From: Geosiphon pyriformis
Taxonomy: Eukaryota > Glomeromycota > Glomeromycetes > Archaeosporales > Geosiphonaceae
Direction: 5' to 3'
Assembly (NCBI GenBank): GCA_016748015.1
Contig: JAAOMT010000494.1
Coordinates: 736,190 to 800,189, forward strand
Length of the DNA stretch: 64,000 bases
Made by a program: the position numbers and the translations under genes. Positions within the stretch are counted from its first letter, which is position 1, and every line of letters begins with the position of its first letter. The notes under the pieces are model-generated. The model saw nothing but the letters and a program-made list of their open reading frames with translations. It was not told the origin of the DNA and made no database searches. This document shows positions 9,633 to 21,545 of this stretch, one piece after another.

Positions 9633-10990
9633 CAGAACAACCCTCTCAAACCAAACCAACTTAATTATTAGTAATTCCCTCTTTTTGACAAACACAATAA
9701 TGGACTTGGATAACTACTCTGCCTTAATGGAATTTTTGGGTAAAGAACAATACCCATCGAAATACACACGACAACAAAAAGAACATTTGCACAAACAATC
9801 AAATTTCTATTTAATTTGCCAGAACCAACTTTATAAAAGAAATAGAAAAGATCCTGACTGCCTCCAAAGAGTCATCAGATTTAAAGAAAGAAAAATTGTA
9901 ATCTACAATATGCACACTGATCCATTAGCTGGACACTTTGGAAAAACAAAAACAATTCAGAAAACTCTAGCTCGCTATTATTGGCCTATCTTGGAAAAAG
10001 ACATTGCTGAATACATCAAAACTTGTAATATCTGCCAAAGAAGAGGAAAACCCAATCGCAAAGAAGATATTCATCCAATTTTTGTTGGTCAACTTTTTGA
10101 CAAAATTAGTATAGATGTTGTTGGACCTTTAACAATAACTCCTAATGGCAACAGATACATTATTACAGCTACCGACTATCTTATAAAGTGGGTAGAAGCA
10201 AAAGCCACTCCAGACCAAACAGCAGTCTTAATAGCCAATTTCATTTATGAAGATATCATTTGTTGCCATGGCTGTTCCAAAGAACCTTTATCTGACAAAG
10301 AAAGAGCTTTTCTCAGTACACTTGTTAAAGAACTTTGCAGAAAAATGGGAATACATCACAAACTTTCCTTATCTTATCACCCCCAAACAAATGGTCTAGT
10401 AAAACGTTTCAATAGAACACTATGTGAAACCTTAGTCAAAACCAGCAAAGAAACAAACTTATGAGACAAAGTACTGCCTTCAGCTTTGTTTGCTTATAGA
10501 ACTGTAAATCATGACATAACAAGTTATGAACCCTTTTATCTACTCTATGAATGAATGGCAACCCTACCAATAGAAATTGACATTGAAACAATACTCTTTG
10601 AAGAAATAACAATAGGGAATTACAAAGACATTTTGCAAAGAAGCCTTGGTACCATTCTTGACTCATTAGTAGAAGCATAGATAATTGTCTTTAAAAAGAT
10701 AAAACAATTCCAAGAGAAGCTTAAGAAAAAGAAACCATATAAAACACTTTCCTTAAGTGTTGATGACTTAGTTTTAAAATACCATTCAGACAGAGACAAT
10801 GTCTATGGTGATAAATTCTCTAGCTGGTAGAAAGGACTCTTTATAATCAACAAAGTTTTGAACAATGGTTCATATATCTTACAAGATCAATATGAAACAA
10901 TCTTCAATAATCGCCCTGTTCATGGCACATGACTCAAGAAATATCACAAATGACCTGATTGGTTACTTGTTGTGGTAATACCAACCCAAA
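9633..10990 (+). pseudogene. pol: A2 integrase
   Basis: The best frame (9598-10464) is offset from RNase H. It encodes an H-H-C-C zinc domain (HTDPLAGHFGKT...CNICQRRG, about 9910-10050) and the catalytic core: first Asp in ISIDVVGPLTIT (about 10108), second in LSDKERAF (about 10290). The Glu of the usual TNGLVERFN reads Lys (about 10400), a GAA to AAA change. Beyond 10464 the frame holds several stops (10462, 10552, 10678, 10828, 10930) but still reads like an integrase C-terminal domain (GKF...KGLFIINKVLNNGSYIL). Integrase would insert the cDNA; this copy is dead. Confidence 0.88.
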
Positions 10991-11039
10991 TGATCAACAA
11001 AAATCAGATATAAATAATTGCACCATTCCCAAAACAGAG

Positions 11040-11669
11040 GTATCTTCAATCGACATGAATAATTATTTCCTAGATCAAAACATTCTACACTTTCCATGAG
11101 TACTGGATCAAAAACTATCCAAATGCTACTCTGACCATTGAAAAACAAACCACCATAACTGATAACAGTGGAACACATACTGTTATTAGACCAAAGAAAA
11201 CAACTACCAAAAGAGAAAGAATTGGTAGCAAAATGGATAAGTATTTGCTAGAAAGCATAACAGCAGCAATACTTACACCTTCCATGACAATTGGAAAAAC
11301 GATTATGGAAATCTTGCCCATAGACAAAAACTTGTTATATGGAAGACAACAAGAACTCTATGGTCGTTTTGGTGAAATCATAGAATAAATGAAGCTCATA
11401 AAGAAAACAACTTCAGAGATACAAGTGGAAATTTTAGGTATTATATGTTTAAATGTTCCAAAAGTTTTGATCATTGCAAGAAGAGCCAAAACTCTTATAG
11501 AAAGATTTGGTTTCTTGGATACAAAGCTTATTTCGCCTCAAGTACTATACACTCTATCCACAAAAGACTTCAACAAACTAGTTAGTTTTGAGTTAGACAA
11601 AACCCTTCAATTAGAATACCCTATAAATAACTTGATTTTGCTGGAGCTTAATCTCTTTGGAGAGGATGA
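11040..11669 (+). pseudogene. A2 C-terminal region of unknown function
   Basis: Between integrase and 3' LTR about 600 bp still read as protein: KTTTKRERIGSKMDKYLLESITAAILTP in the first part and, from 11389, a 103-codon frame rich in Leu and Ile. A TAA separates the two. No domain was recognised, and no signal peptide or transmembrane segment typical of Env was seen. The frame runs past 11670 into the LTR and stops at 11698. Confidence 0.45.
11655..11669 (+). other. A2 polypurine tract
   Basis: GGAGAGGATGA directly precedes the TGTTA of the 3' LTR, the position of the plus-strand primer. The 13 bases CTTTGGAGAGGAT recur at 4497-4509. Confidence 0.6.
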
Positions 11670-12326
11670 TGTTATAATTGAAACCCATAATTTTTATTAA
11701 TTATCACATGTATTAGTCACTGATGTCATATAATTAGCCACTCTATTTTTAGATAGTGATCATTGACCTGATCATTGACCTAGTTGTTGATCTGATCATT
11801 GACCACTTTCAATAGCTATATAAGCAATGAGTCTCTTAGCTGTAGAAAATCATCTCTCAGACAAGAATCAAATAAATAAAAATAACAACTTTCATCTTAA
11901 TCACTCTCTTATCGCTAATTTCCCTTTCCCTACTTTTAAGTATCTGAACATCTTAGGATAAAAGATTACTTGTTGGCCTTTTCCTGTTTAAATAATTGTA
12001 GTATTTGAAGACTATTTGTATAAACATGACTGAAGAGCACAAGTTGATACCTGATATTGAATTCTAAGAGTGCTGACATGAAAGCATAGAATTAATACCA
12101 GCAGTAATCAATTGTTGACAGTACGGACTATTTCTCTACTTTCAGATTCCCTTGTTACCTTTTGAAAAGAATAGCAACTGAGATATTTTATGAGACTGAT
12201 CTCGCACATTGAATCCATACTTATTCAATTCACTCTTTAAAGTTGAATTTCCCTTTGATTATTTCTATCATCCTACAATTCTGTTCTCCCTTGCTATCTA
12301 TTAGCTTGTTACTCCAATCTGTAACA
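11670..12326 (+). repeat. A2 3' LTR (657 bp)
   Basis: Begins TGTTATAATTG, ends CTGTAACA, followed by the duplication GCAC (12327-12330). TATATAA is at 11817-11823. The U3 array is short (11758-11804). Confidence 0.95.
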
Positions 12327-12330
12327 GCAC

Positions 12331-13610
12331 TATCAATATAACATCAACAGACACATTCATCACAAACATGACAATACTATTGAACAAGATCTTATTCCAA
12401 AGTAAACAAAAGAAAACAGAGTTACTAGAAACATATGGCAATTACTTTGAAAGATTTAAATTGCAATTCCCAACGCCATCAAGAATTTGATCACCACCAC
12501 AACCAGATTTCAGAGCCATTAGTTCTTGGAAAATAACTGACTCTAAGGAAAAAAAAGATAGCAATTAGGAAAATAGTAAACAAAACTCAATTTTAGAAAA
12601 TCCAGAAATTGGGACTCTGGTTAATCAAACCCAAAAAATCAGAACAATTGAAATCCTGACATTAATAATCAACAACACTTACCTCCAGTAATTGTGATCA
12701 ATCCACCACCAGCCTTACCAATCAACAATTAGCAACAACAACAGCCACAACCACCATTCTAACAGTAACTACAACAGCAATTACTTCAACAACAACAACA
12801 ACAACAACAACAACTTCATCTACCACCAGTTCAATAGCAACAACCAATCACACAAATGGCATATGCACCAATTACCAAACTCAAAAAATTTACTGACAAA
12901 GAAGATAACATTCAGGTTTGGCTCAATGATGTCACTAAAGCAATCACTGCTAACAATTGGGACAATGTCAGAGCCCTATAGGCTATTCCATATTTTTTGC
13001 AAGATACTGCTGATTTCTGGTATCAAAGCTTGATCAACAAACCTGTCACCTTTGACGTGTTTAATACAGAGTTTTTGAGATATTTTAGCAACAATAATAG
13101 TATTAATTACTTAGCCAATACTTTTACCACCATCAAACAAGGAGAAAATGAAATAGTCACTACTTACTTGGGACACTTCAGGCCATACAGGCTGATTATT
13201 TTACAGCACCACAAATTTTAAATCAATTCATTAGAGGTCTGCATAGTAGCATTCTTCAACATATACGTCCATTATATCTAATAGACTTTCAAGCTATCAT
13301 TACAAACACCAGAGATTTTGAAGCTGCCAAATTAGAAGCCAACCACACCCAAGTTATAAACCTAGTGATGAATGGATCATCTGACTTGGATTCCAAGTTG
13401 AAGCAGTTCAGTGATTCTATCAATCAGAAATTGGAAGGATACTTAGCTAACACCAATTAGACAATTTATCAACCACTACAATGATGCAGCAACCAAGAAA
13501 ACTCCAATCATTTCCAAAATATACTGTGTCTGGCATCAACAATGGCAACAGAAAATGCACACTTGCCACTATTGTGGTAGACAAAAACATTTGCAAATTA
13601 ACTGCCACCA
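12331..13610 (+). pseudogene. gag: B1 gag with CCHC knuckle
   Basis: Continues gag from the A2 insertion point. After a Gln/Asn-rich stretch with CAACAA runs (about 12720-12840) the capsid domain is clear from MAYAPITKL (12856) through NNNSINYLANTFTTIKQGE. A CCHC knuckle, CHYCGRQKHLQINC, is at 13564-13605. Many stops interrupt, including TAG at 12979-12981 and the TGA at 13482-13484 that B2, B3 and C share in the same place. Confidence 0.85.
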
Positions 13611-14149
13611 ACATTTGATTGGAAAATCAATATTGAAACCCTGATCACCAGTTTCAAACTCAGAATTATCAATCAAACTCAGCTCCATATCAACCAACTT
13701 ACATGTTACTAATGCAGCAACCAATGTATCAACCACTAATATATTAACCACCAATTTATTAACCACAGTCACAAGTCATATATCAACTGCAGTCACAAGT
13801 AATCTATCAATCCCAACAAATTTTAATACTGCCATCAAACTCAGCTTAGATGACATCAAGAAATCTCAGATTAAGAACCACCCAAAACTGGAGATCAGTG
13901 ATAGTTGTCTACCAACCAATTCCCAGCTCCTCAAACCAGCCATTGGGATCACATCAGTAGAGTTTAGAAATCAGGTACATACAAAATCTGAGTTCTTAGA
14001 ACTATTTAAGTCTCCTGGTAATTTCAGAAGATGCCACATCTCACAACTTAGAAACCAAACAAAAGCAGTCACTTACCAACAATATCCCACTAACAACCAT
14101 TACTGAGGACAAATTACTTATTGTTATCTTCTTTTTTGAACTCAAAAAA

Positions 14150-14660
14150 CCAGTTGAAACACCACTATTTAATAGAGCTGCCCTAAAATCAAAACTCATT
14201 ACAGCGATGTATACAGATGCTAAAGTTAATAGGCAGCACATTAAACTAATCCTAAACAGTGGATCAGCTGACAGCATTATTACATGACAACTTATGGACC
14301 AATTAGGTTGCTGAGTTGATTGTGCTGCCAACATCAGAATCATAACAGCTGATGGAGCAACCAAAACTTCAATTGGTGAAATAAATGACTTTCCATTTAA
14401 AGTTAACAACCTTATAATACTGATCAAAGTATTGGTAATAGAAGCAACACAGTACCAAGCTCTTATTGGAAATAACTGGCTGTCAAAAACCAATGCCATG
14501 CTCAACTGGAACACCCAAGAACTGCAGATTAGCCAAAATAATCACTACATATGTGTACTAGCTATATGTGGCTATTTCAAGACCACCAACACGTTAGCAC
14601 CACTTATTGAGTTTGAGAAAAAAAAGCAGAAACCTACCTGGGAAGCCTATTAAGTATTAT
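14150..14660 (+). pseudogene. pol: B1 aspartic protease
   Basis: The retropepsin core reads MYTDAKVNR...LILNSGSADSIIT, then ADGATK and an LIGNNWLSK segment. The catalytic Asp of D-S-G is Asn (about 14254). Stops stand at 14287 and 14314, the second at a site where other copies keep an Arg codon. Confidence 0.85.
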
Positions 14661-14899
14661 GGGCTGAAAATAACCACAACAAGTTACTACCAATACCTTT
14701 CTGGGACAACAACAGAAAAGAAAAACAAAAGAAAGAACTTACTTGGAATGCTGACCAAGCCTGGAAAACTGAAAACAACCTGAATGAACCAACAAATTGG
14801 GAGTGAGAAAAGACTGACAATGGAAAAGAAAAAGAGAAAGAAGAAAAAACAACACCTATCAGTACCACTACTTATAATTCTTACACCTATACTACACCA

Positions 14900-15600
14900 C
14901 AATGATCCACTTACCACTGATTAAAGCTTATATGTATTGATTGTGACAAGAAATTGTCATCAATGGGTGCATGCTGTGGTGATAACAAAAAATACCATAC
15001 TGCAACAAGATTCTAATAAGTGACTGGGTTAGGAAAAGAACACCAATAGAAGCTGCCTAAAGAAGAACAGTAAAATACTTAAATGGTTGTTTACACAATG
15101 ATGACAAAATATGGTAAATGGCACTTGCCAAAATTAAAGGCACAATGCCAGAGAAAATCAGAATAATAAAGAATAACCCTCCAGAATCTATAGAATTTGA
15201 CTGGGATCCAGAACCAGTCATAAATCTACTAGATCCAGAACAATTCCATAAACACTACCAAGAATTAGCACCCACTAAAGAGGAACAAGAGCAACAATTA
15301 GAAGAAATAAACACTAGACTATGCAACCACTGTTTGATCTCTTGTGACTTCTAGTATTGTAATAAGTGTGATCTTATTTACAATTTACCATCATGTATGC
15401 TCTATACAATCCTAGAGAAAAAAGAATCAATTAGCAGCTGCACATCAGAATTGGAATCAATTTTCGATTCCAATTTAAACTCTGACAATGATGATAACAA
15501 AAACAACAGTTTTAGCTCTGTTCAAAATGGCAACAGTGATAACAACACTAATTTAAACTCTGATTCAAACCCAAACAATACATTACACTTTCTGATCTCA
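14900..15600 (+). pseudogene. B1 cysteine-rich region and acidic linker
   Basis: Conserved block between protease and dUTPase, better kept in B2, B3 and C: paired Cys (CIDCDKKLSSMGACCG-like, about 14935), then a segment with PEKIRIIKNNPPE (about 15150), a second pair-of-CxxC unit (CNHCLI...CNKCDLIYN, about 15320-15380) and an Asn/Ser/Asp-rich linker (15420-15580). B1 lacks part of the first unit near 15000. Confidence 0.7.
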
Positions 15601-16400
15601 TCAAAGAGCAAGAACTTAAATGGTTCAGTAATACTGATACAGAGTTTGATCTAAGATATCCCAGAAAAATACCATTAAATTGGAACCACATTCACACACC
15701 TGTATTGATCTTAAAATAGCACTGGAAATCTCAGCAACAACAATGGTTTAACTAGCATCTAAGAGTAGCTTAGTAAAAAAAAAATCAACATCAGAGGAGG
15801 AATAATTGATGCAGAATATATAGAAAACATTATTGTAATGCTACAGAATAACTCTAAAAAGGCCTATATCATAGAGCCAAACAAAAAAATAGCACAGAAA
15901 ATATTCCTATCTCTGGTGAAAATAGCTCAGTTAGTGCCAGTGGGAAATAGAGAAAAATTAGAGATTACAGCAAGAGGGATACAGAGATTTGGATTAATGG
16001 GTAGAATAGATGTACCAGTTAATATGATAAAAAAAGAAGTAATTGACAAGGGAGAAATTATCTCCACTCATTAATCAATTTTCATTCCACCATATGACCA
16101 ATACATATTAGTCATAGAGAGAAAAATAAAGGATTAAGTTCAGATTTTTGAGGCAGAAGTGACACTTTGTGAATCAGGAGAGATTGAATTAGTTAATCTA
16201 CACATACTAGTTAAGAACTACAGTCACATCAAAATTCTCATTTACAACAACACAAAAAATGTTATCAAGATACCAAAAGAAACCACCATTGAATACTTAA
16301 CCACTGAAATTAAAAACCAACTGCCAAACACCATTCCAGATTTTTCACAGCTGTGCAGATATGTAGATATCACATTTCAAACAATATATGAATGAAATGA
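15600..16400 (+). pseudogene. B1 dUTPase and following beta-rich segment, decayed
   Basis: Traces of the dUTPase motifs remain: TEFDLRYP (about 15636), the KIAQKIF motif (about 15886) and ARGIQRFGLMGRID (about 15970). Frames change near 15660 and 15780 because of small indels in A-runs. A conserved segment, LHILVKNYSHIKILIYNN (about 16200), links it to RT. Confidence 0.7.
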
Positions 16401-16404
16401 ATGT

Positions 16405-17823
16405 TATTTGCTCCAAGCAGAACAATTGGAACAGATGAACTTGGAAAATCTAAACCCATTACAACATATGCAGCTCAAGATATTACTTAACAATTTCAAT
16501 GACATATTTGCCAGTGAAAACAAATTTGGCAGAACTGACATCATCCAACATCAAATCAAGACTGGAGATACAATGCCAATTAAACAGAAAGCATACAAAG
16601 TACCACTAGCCAGCCATGAGATTATTCATCAAGAAATCAATCAAATACTTGACAACAGATTAATTCAGCCATCAATGAGCCCATGGTTGTCACCAGTGAT
16701 ACTAGTCTGTAAGAAAAATAGGAAAATATGTTTTTGTGTGGATTACTGGAAATTAAATAGAGTAACAAAAGTGATAGCTATCTAACTCCAAAGATCCAAG
16801 AACTTTTCGATGCTTTCAGAGAAAAAAAATGGTTTTTAACATTAGACTTAAACAGTAGTTACTGGCAAGTAGCCATAAAACCAGAAGACAAAAAAAAAAT
16901 GGCTTTCACAACACAAGAAGAGAACTTTGAATTTGAAGTTATGTCATTTGGCTTGATGAATGCTCCAGTCACTTTTTAGCAACTTATGGAAATTGTTTAT
17001 ACAGAACTACTATGGAAATCAATAGTTGTATACTTAAACAACACCAATGTGTTTTCAAAAACATTTGATGATCATCTGCATCATCTCCAATAAGTATTTG
17101 AAAGACTCAAATGAGCAGAATTGAAATTAAATGCAAACAAATGCTTCTTTGGAAAAACTGAACTCAAGTTTTTGGAACATGTAGTGAGCAAAAACAGTAT
17201 TAAAACAGATCCAGACAAGATTGAGATAGTCAAGAACAACCAACTTGACAGAACTAAAAGCATTCTTGAAATTTGTTAGATACTATTGCCACTTTATTAA
17301 AGACTTTTCCAAAATAGCTCAGCCACTACACCAACTCCAAACAAAGAACACCAAATATAAGTGGACTGAAATCCAACAAAAAGCCTTTGACACACTAAGA
17401 AGAAAACTTATTTAAGCCTCAATATTAATCTATTCAGACCATAGTAAATTATTTATCATTACTACTGATACATCAGACCAAGTATTGGAAGCAGTACTAT
17501 TACAGAAAAGACTGGATAGAAGAGAACATCCAGTAGCTTACACCAGTAAAAGCTTAAGTTTGGCAGAAAAAAACTATGAAACTTCAGCACTGGAACACTT
17601 AACTATCTATTGGGCTGTCATCAAATAGAAAAAGTACTTGAGTCAAAAGTTTGATGTGTATACTGATCACAAAATATTGACTTTAATTCAGAAGCAAGAA
17701 TTTGGAAATAATCACCATGTCAGATGAAAAATAGAACTTTCATTATTTAATTATATAGTACATTACAAAAAAGGAAAAAAAAATGGAAATGCTGACAGAT
17801 TGTCATGAATAAGACAAATCTAA
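16405..17823 (+). pseudogene. pol: B1 reverse transcriptase and RNase H
   Basis: The 5' part (16408-16785) is open and carries the RT thumb-side lead (QMNLENLNPLQ, then CFCVDYWKLNRV). The catalytic box reads YLNN (about 17030), both Asp replaced by Asn. RNase H shows TTDTSDQVLEAVL (about 17465) and YTDHKIL (about 17660). It ends IRQI-TAA at 17821-17823, a stop present in all four B copies. Confidence 0.88.
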
Positions 17824-19200
17824 AAACATTTCAACCCAAAAATATAACAAAAAATGAATATACAAAAATATTAACAACTCCAATATTATATAAATACCAA
17901 ATTGTTTAAGGAGAAATTATCTCAAAAAAAACAAAGAAACATAAAACAACAATCAAAATATTTTATCAACCATCAAAATATACTTTACTAGAAGAACAAA
18001 AGAAATCCAAATCAACCAACCAGAGTAATCATAGAACCAGAAAAAGAGACAATATTATTTAACATGCACTCAGATCTAACAGCAGGACATTTTCATAAAG
18101 AAGCAACCATGGAAAGAACCAGAAAAAGATACTATTGGCCATCAATATATCCAAATATCATCCAATATGTTCAAAATTGTGATGCTTGTCAGAGAAGAGA
18201 AGGAACAAAACCAAGTGAACCATTAAGACTAATTAAAGTGAAACAACTATTTGACCACATTGAAATTGACTTGGTCAGATCATTAACAATAACCAACAGA
18301 GGCAACAGATATATTGTAGTAGCCATAGATTATTTCACAAAATGGCCAGAAGCAAAAGCCATTCAAAAAGCAGATGCAAAATCCATTGCCAAATTCATTC
18401 ATCAAGATTTGATCTATCAACACAGATGTCCAAAAGAATTATTATTAGATCAAAAAATTCACTTTGTAAATAAAACATTAGCAAAATTAAGTCAAAGATT
18501 TGGGATAAAAAGACCATTATTATCATTATACCATCCACAAACAAATGGGTTAGTTGAAAGATTTAACAGAACATTGTGTGAAGCCATTGCTAAAATCAGC
18601 CAAAAAAACCAGAACAAATAAGATTTGATTATATCATTAGTATTATTTGCTTATTGGACAATAAAGCAAGACACTACATAAGCAATACCATTCAAATTAG
18701 TATATAGTAGAACAGCAACATTACCAGTTGAAATAGAAATCAAAACATACTCAACAGAACCAATAACAGAAGAAAATTTATAAAAAACATTGTTGAAAAG
18801 AACATATGACTTAATGGAGACATTAGAAAACAAATGATAAAAAGCAGCTGATAACATTCAACAGTCACAAAAAAAACAAAAAAAAAGACATAATAACCAA
18901 CTATCAGATAAACCAGTTGAATTCAAGATTGAAGACAAAGTACTTTTACATTATACCAAAGCAGAAAAACAATAAAGTGGAAAATTTGACCCCAAATGGG
19001 ACGGACCATTTCACATAGAAGAAATTCTTGGAAATGAAACTTATAAATTAAGATTGAACAACAAAATTTTAATCAAAGCAGCACATGGTAATTGACTGAA
19101 ACAATACTATCATATAGCATCATCATCTGCCAGTAATATTTCACAATTAGAAGTACAGAGAATACTAATCAAACCAAATGAAATTCTACGAGATCTAGAA
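17824..19200 (+). pseudogene. pol: B1 integrase
   Basis: An open stretch at 18064-18621 contains the H-H-C-C domain (HSDLTAGHFHKE...CDACQRRE) and an apparently complete D-D-E core: Asp in IEIDLV, Asp in LLLDQKIHF and Glu in TNGLVERFNRTL. A GPF motif in KWDGPFHIEEIL (about 18995) marks the GPY/F C-terminal domain. Stops lie on both sides, so the gene is dead although this core is the best preserved in the window. Confidence 0.88.
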
Positions 19201-19269
19201 CCAATTATAATCATCAAACCAAACATGTAAAATAGAACAACCAAAAGAGTATATAAAAACATAGTATAC

Positions 19270-19922
19270 ATGACAAAAGACAGCAGAAAGAATGAAGATT
19301 ATAAACAGCATTCACTCACTAGCACAACAACTTTTTCAACTGATCCAACAACAAAAAATGGAAATTACAATTAACCAACAAACTATCAGATACACAAACA
19401 CCAGAAAAAGACCATAAGATAAAATACAGAAGAAAACAGAAAACACAGTGAACAAAATAATTACAAAAGTGAAATTGGCAATAGAAACACAACCAAAAGT
19501 CACCCAATATTAAGAGTTAACTATAGAAACTTGGAATTGGTAGATACAACAATTTTCAAGAAATTTTTGTTACTTTTATTTGGAACAACACTTGAATATT
19601 CAGGGCTTATATACAGATAAAACAAAATAATTATTTGACACCACAATACTGCAACAACTAGAACAATTTGTGGAGAAGAACAATTTGACTACACAAGCAA
19701 AAGCCATTTATCAGCTACACACTGGATTTCAGGATCGACCAGAAATCTTACTCAATTTAGAAATGAACTCCATTATTATTAACCAAATGGGAAAAATAAC
19801 CAACACTTAATTTGAAGAATTACAGAACAAGATAGCACAAGTAATTTTTGAAAAAAAAGTTCAAGAAATACTCAAAAATGGAGAATTAGAATTAAGAGAT
19901 CTTGACGGAGCTCAATATTAAA
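19270..19922 (+). pseudogene. B1 C-terminal region downstream of integrase, unknown function
   Basis: A conserved region of about 210 codons: SIHSLAQQLFQLIQQQK, later ETWNWWIQQF, QHLNIQGLYTDK and a C-terminal end at GAQY-TAA (about 19912-19922). B2 and B3 have the same region in the same place, with the same GAQY ending in B3 immediately before the purine tract. No known domain, signal peptide or membrane segment was seen. Confidence 0.55.
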
Positions 19923-19934
19923 GAGGAGGAAATA
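19919..19934 (+). other. B1 polypurine tract
   Basis: AAAGAGGAGGAAATAA lies directly before the 3' LTR and is matched by AAAAAGGAGGAGATAA in B2 (29771-29786) and a similar tract in B3 (42976-42990). Confidence 0.7.
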
Positions 19935-20597
19935 ATGTTACTCATAAAATATAAAAAATATATTAGCATATAAATTAGCCAATCAGAAGTAGTCATAGTA
20001 AATGTGGAATTCCAGAATTTCTCTTAAAGAAATTGCAGGATTCCAAGAATTTCAGGATTTTCGTACAAAAAATTGCAGAATTTTAGAATCCCAGGATTCT
20101 TCTCAAAAGAATTGCAGGATTTTAGGAATTCCAAAATTCCTGGTGTAAAGAATTGAGGAATTGAAAAATCTTAATTATGTATATATATTGGTAGCATTAG
20201 AAATAGAAAAGACAGACTTCTTAGTTTAGATTTAATTTAAGCAAGCTTTTCATTCACAAATATAAATAATTAATTATTTGCTATCTAAATTTACTTTCTA
20301 TTATTAACACTTCATGTTAATAGTAATTGATACTTAATCACACTGAAACAATAGCTCTTGATTATGGCTATTGACAGGATACTAATTTGCAACTGTTTTG
20401 GCTCATTTTCTTATTTTCTTTTATTTTTTTTATTTTTTTTGCTATTCTTTTGTTTTACTTATTGATTGAAGATTAAGCATTGAAGTTATTGACATCATGG
20501 ATAGCCTAGTAAAAGACCCAAAAATAAGGGTAGAATCATATATATATTAACAGATAGCTTACCAGAAAGGCATGATTGCCAGAATAAATTCAGTCAC
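19935..20597 (+). repeat. B1 3' LTR, left part
   Basis: Begins TGTTACTCATA. The U3 has repeats built on GGAATTCCAGAATT-like words (about 20007-20165) and a TATA-like run near 20175. It is interrupted at TCAC (20594-20597) by B2 and resumes at 30573. Confidence 0.9.
20594..20597. repeat. Target-site duplication of B2 (TCAC), left copy
   Basis: TCAC precedes the B2 5' LTR and recurs at 30569-30572 after its 3' LTR. Joining the two sides restores a continuous B1 LTR. Confidence 0.88.
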
Positions 20598-20662
20598 TAT
20601 TACTCATAAAAAGAAAAACAGATATAGGGAGAATAGTAGACCAATGAGTGAATAGTATGTAG

Positions 20663-20870
20663 CATGTGAGCACATTGCTCAGCAATGTAGAGCAATGATA
20701 GAAATCACGGCACATTGCTCAGCAATATAGAGCAATGTCAGAAAACATGGCATATTGCTTAGCAATATAGAGCTATATTAGAAAATTAGAGCACATCACT
20801 CAGCAATATGAGCATTGCTCAAGAAATTATAGCACATCATTCAGAAATGTGAGTGATTTCATAGAACATT
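20663..20870 (+). repeat. B2 U3 tandem array
   Basis: Four to five degenerate units of about 50 bp containing GCACATTGCTCAGCAATATAG or similar; each has an ATTGCTCAGCAAT inverted repeat. The 3' LTR keeps about two units, and B4 carries the same type (52140-52300). Confidence 0.8.
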
Positions 20871-20877
20871 AATTATG

Positions 20878-20885
20878 TATATATA
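20878..20885 (+). promoter_or_regulatory. TATA box of B2 LTR
   Basis: TATATATA in the shared context ATTATGTATATATAG, also in B3 at 33796-33803. It marks the border between the variable U3 and the part of the LTR common to all B copies. Confidence 0.6.
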
Positions 20886-21485
20886 GTGATAGTATTAGAA
20901 GTAGAAAGATAAGAATCCTTTAGTTAGAAATCTTCCATTTACAAATATTAGATAAATAAATTATTCACTATCCAAATCCACTCTTCACTATCAACATTTT
21001 ATGTTGATAGTAATTGATACCTAACCATGCTGGAACAATAGCTCTTAATTATGGCTATTAACAAGATACTAATGTACACATTACCTTGGCTCATTTCTTT
21101 ATTTTCTTTTATTTATTTATTTCTTTAATTTTTTACTGTTGTATACTAACTGATTAAGGATTAAAGCACTGAGTAATTGATGTCATGGATAGTCTGGTAA
21201 AAGACCCAGAAATAAGAGTAAAATTATATATATATTAACAGATAGCTTACCAGAAAGGCACGACTGCCAGAATAAACCAGCCACCAAGCTGAAAACAGAA
21301 ATTGGGAACACAACTCACCAACCAACTACATTGTCATTGAATCTCTGTTCATTATACAAAAGACTCAACTCTAAAACCTTCAAATACAACCAATGTACTA
21401 GTATTACCAGCATTGTCAAGATATTGAGCACCAAGTTATGGATTTGTTATTTGATTTGAGACCCCAAATAATCATTTGTAACATT

Positions 21486-21502
21486 TGGTGCTTTCTGTGA
21501 AG
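21486..21502 (+). promoter_or_regulatory. B2 primer-binding site
   Basis: TGGTGCTTTCTGTGAAG, two bases after the LTR end. Same core as family A. Confidence 0.6.
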
Positions 21503-21545
21503 TATAATCTTACAGAGAACAGCACCAACCAAACTCATCCAAACA

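Larger units (their letters stand above)
2273..12326 (+). mobile_element. A2: complete Ty3/Gypsy-type LTR retrotransposon, plus strand
   Basis: Both LTRs are present (2273-2946 and 11670-12326) with TGTTA...TAACA ends, and the element is bounded by a 4-bp duplication GCAC (2269-2272 and 12327-12330). Order: LTR, primer site, gag, frameshift site, protease, [L1 insertion], RT, RNase H, integrase, C-terminal region, purine tract, LTR. Without the L1 insertion the element is about 7.6 kb. It lies in B1 gag. Confidence 0.95.
12327..20597 (+). mobile_element. B1: Ty3/Gypsy-type element with dUTPase, main right-hand part
   Basis: B1 resumes after A2 in gag and runs through protease, Cys-rich region, dUTPase, RT, RNase H, integrase and C-terminal region to its 3' LTR (19935). 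The LTR is split by B2 and resumes at 30569-30770. The 5' LTR and gag start are left of the window, beyond A1. B1 ends against L2 RNase H sequence at 30771, so B1 was inserted in L2. Confidence 0.88.
20598..21483 (+). repeat. B2 5' LTR (886 bp)
   Basis: Begins TATTACTCATA (ancestral TGTTA), ends TTTGTAACA. It holds a repeat array (about 20663-20870) and TATATATA at 20878-20885. It is about 100 bp longer than the 3' LTR, mainly from array copy number. Confidence 0.93.

Noticed and set aside
11389-11700. 103-codon frame as a separate gene
   Set aside because: Its end runs into the 3' LTR. The part before 11670 is kept only as a possible C-terminal region of the element.
19270-19922. Envelope gene after integrase
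   Set aside because: No signal peptide, no transmembrane stretch and no Cys pattern of a surface glycoprotein were seen.
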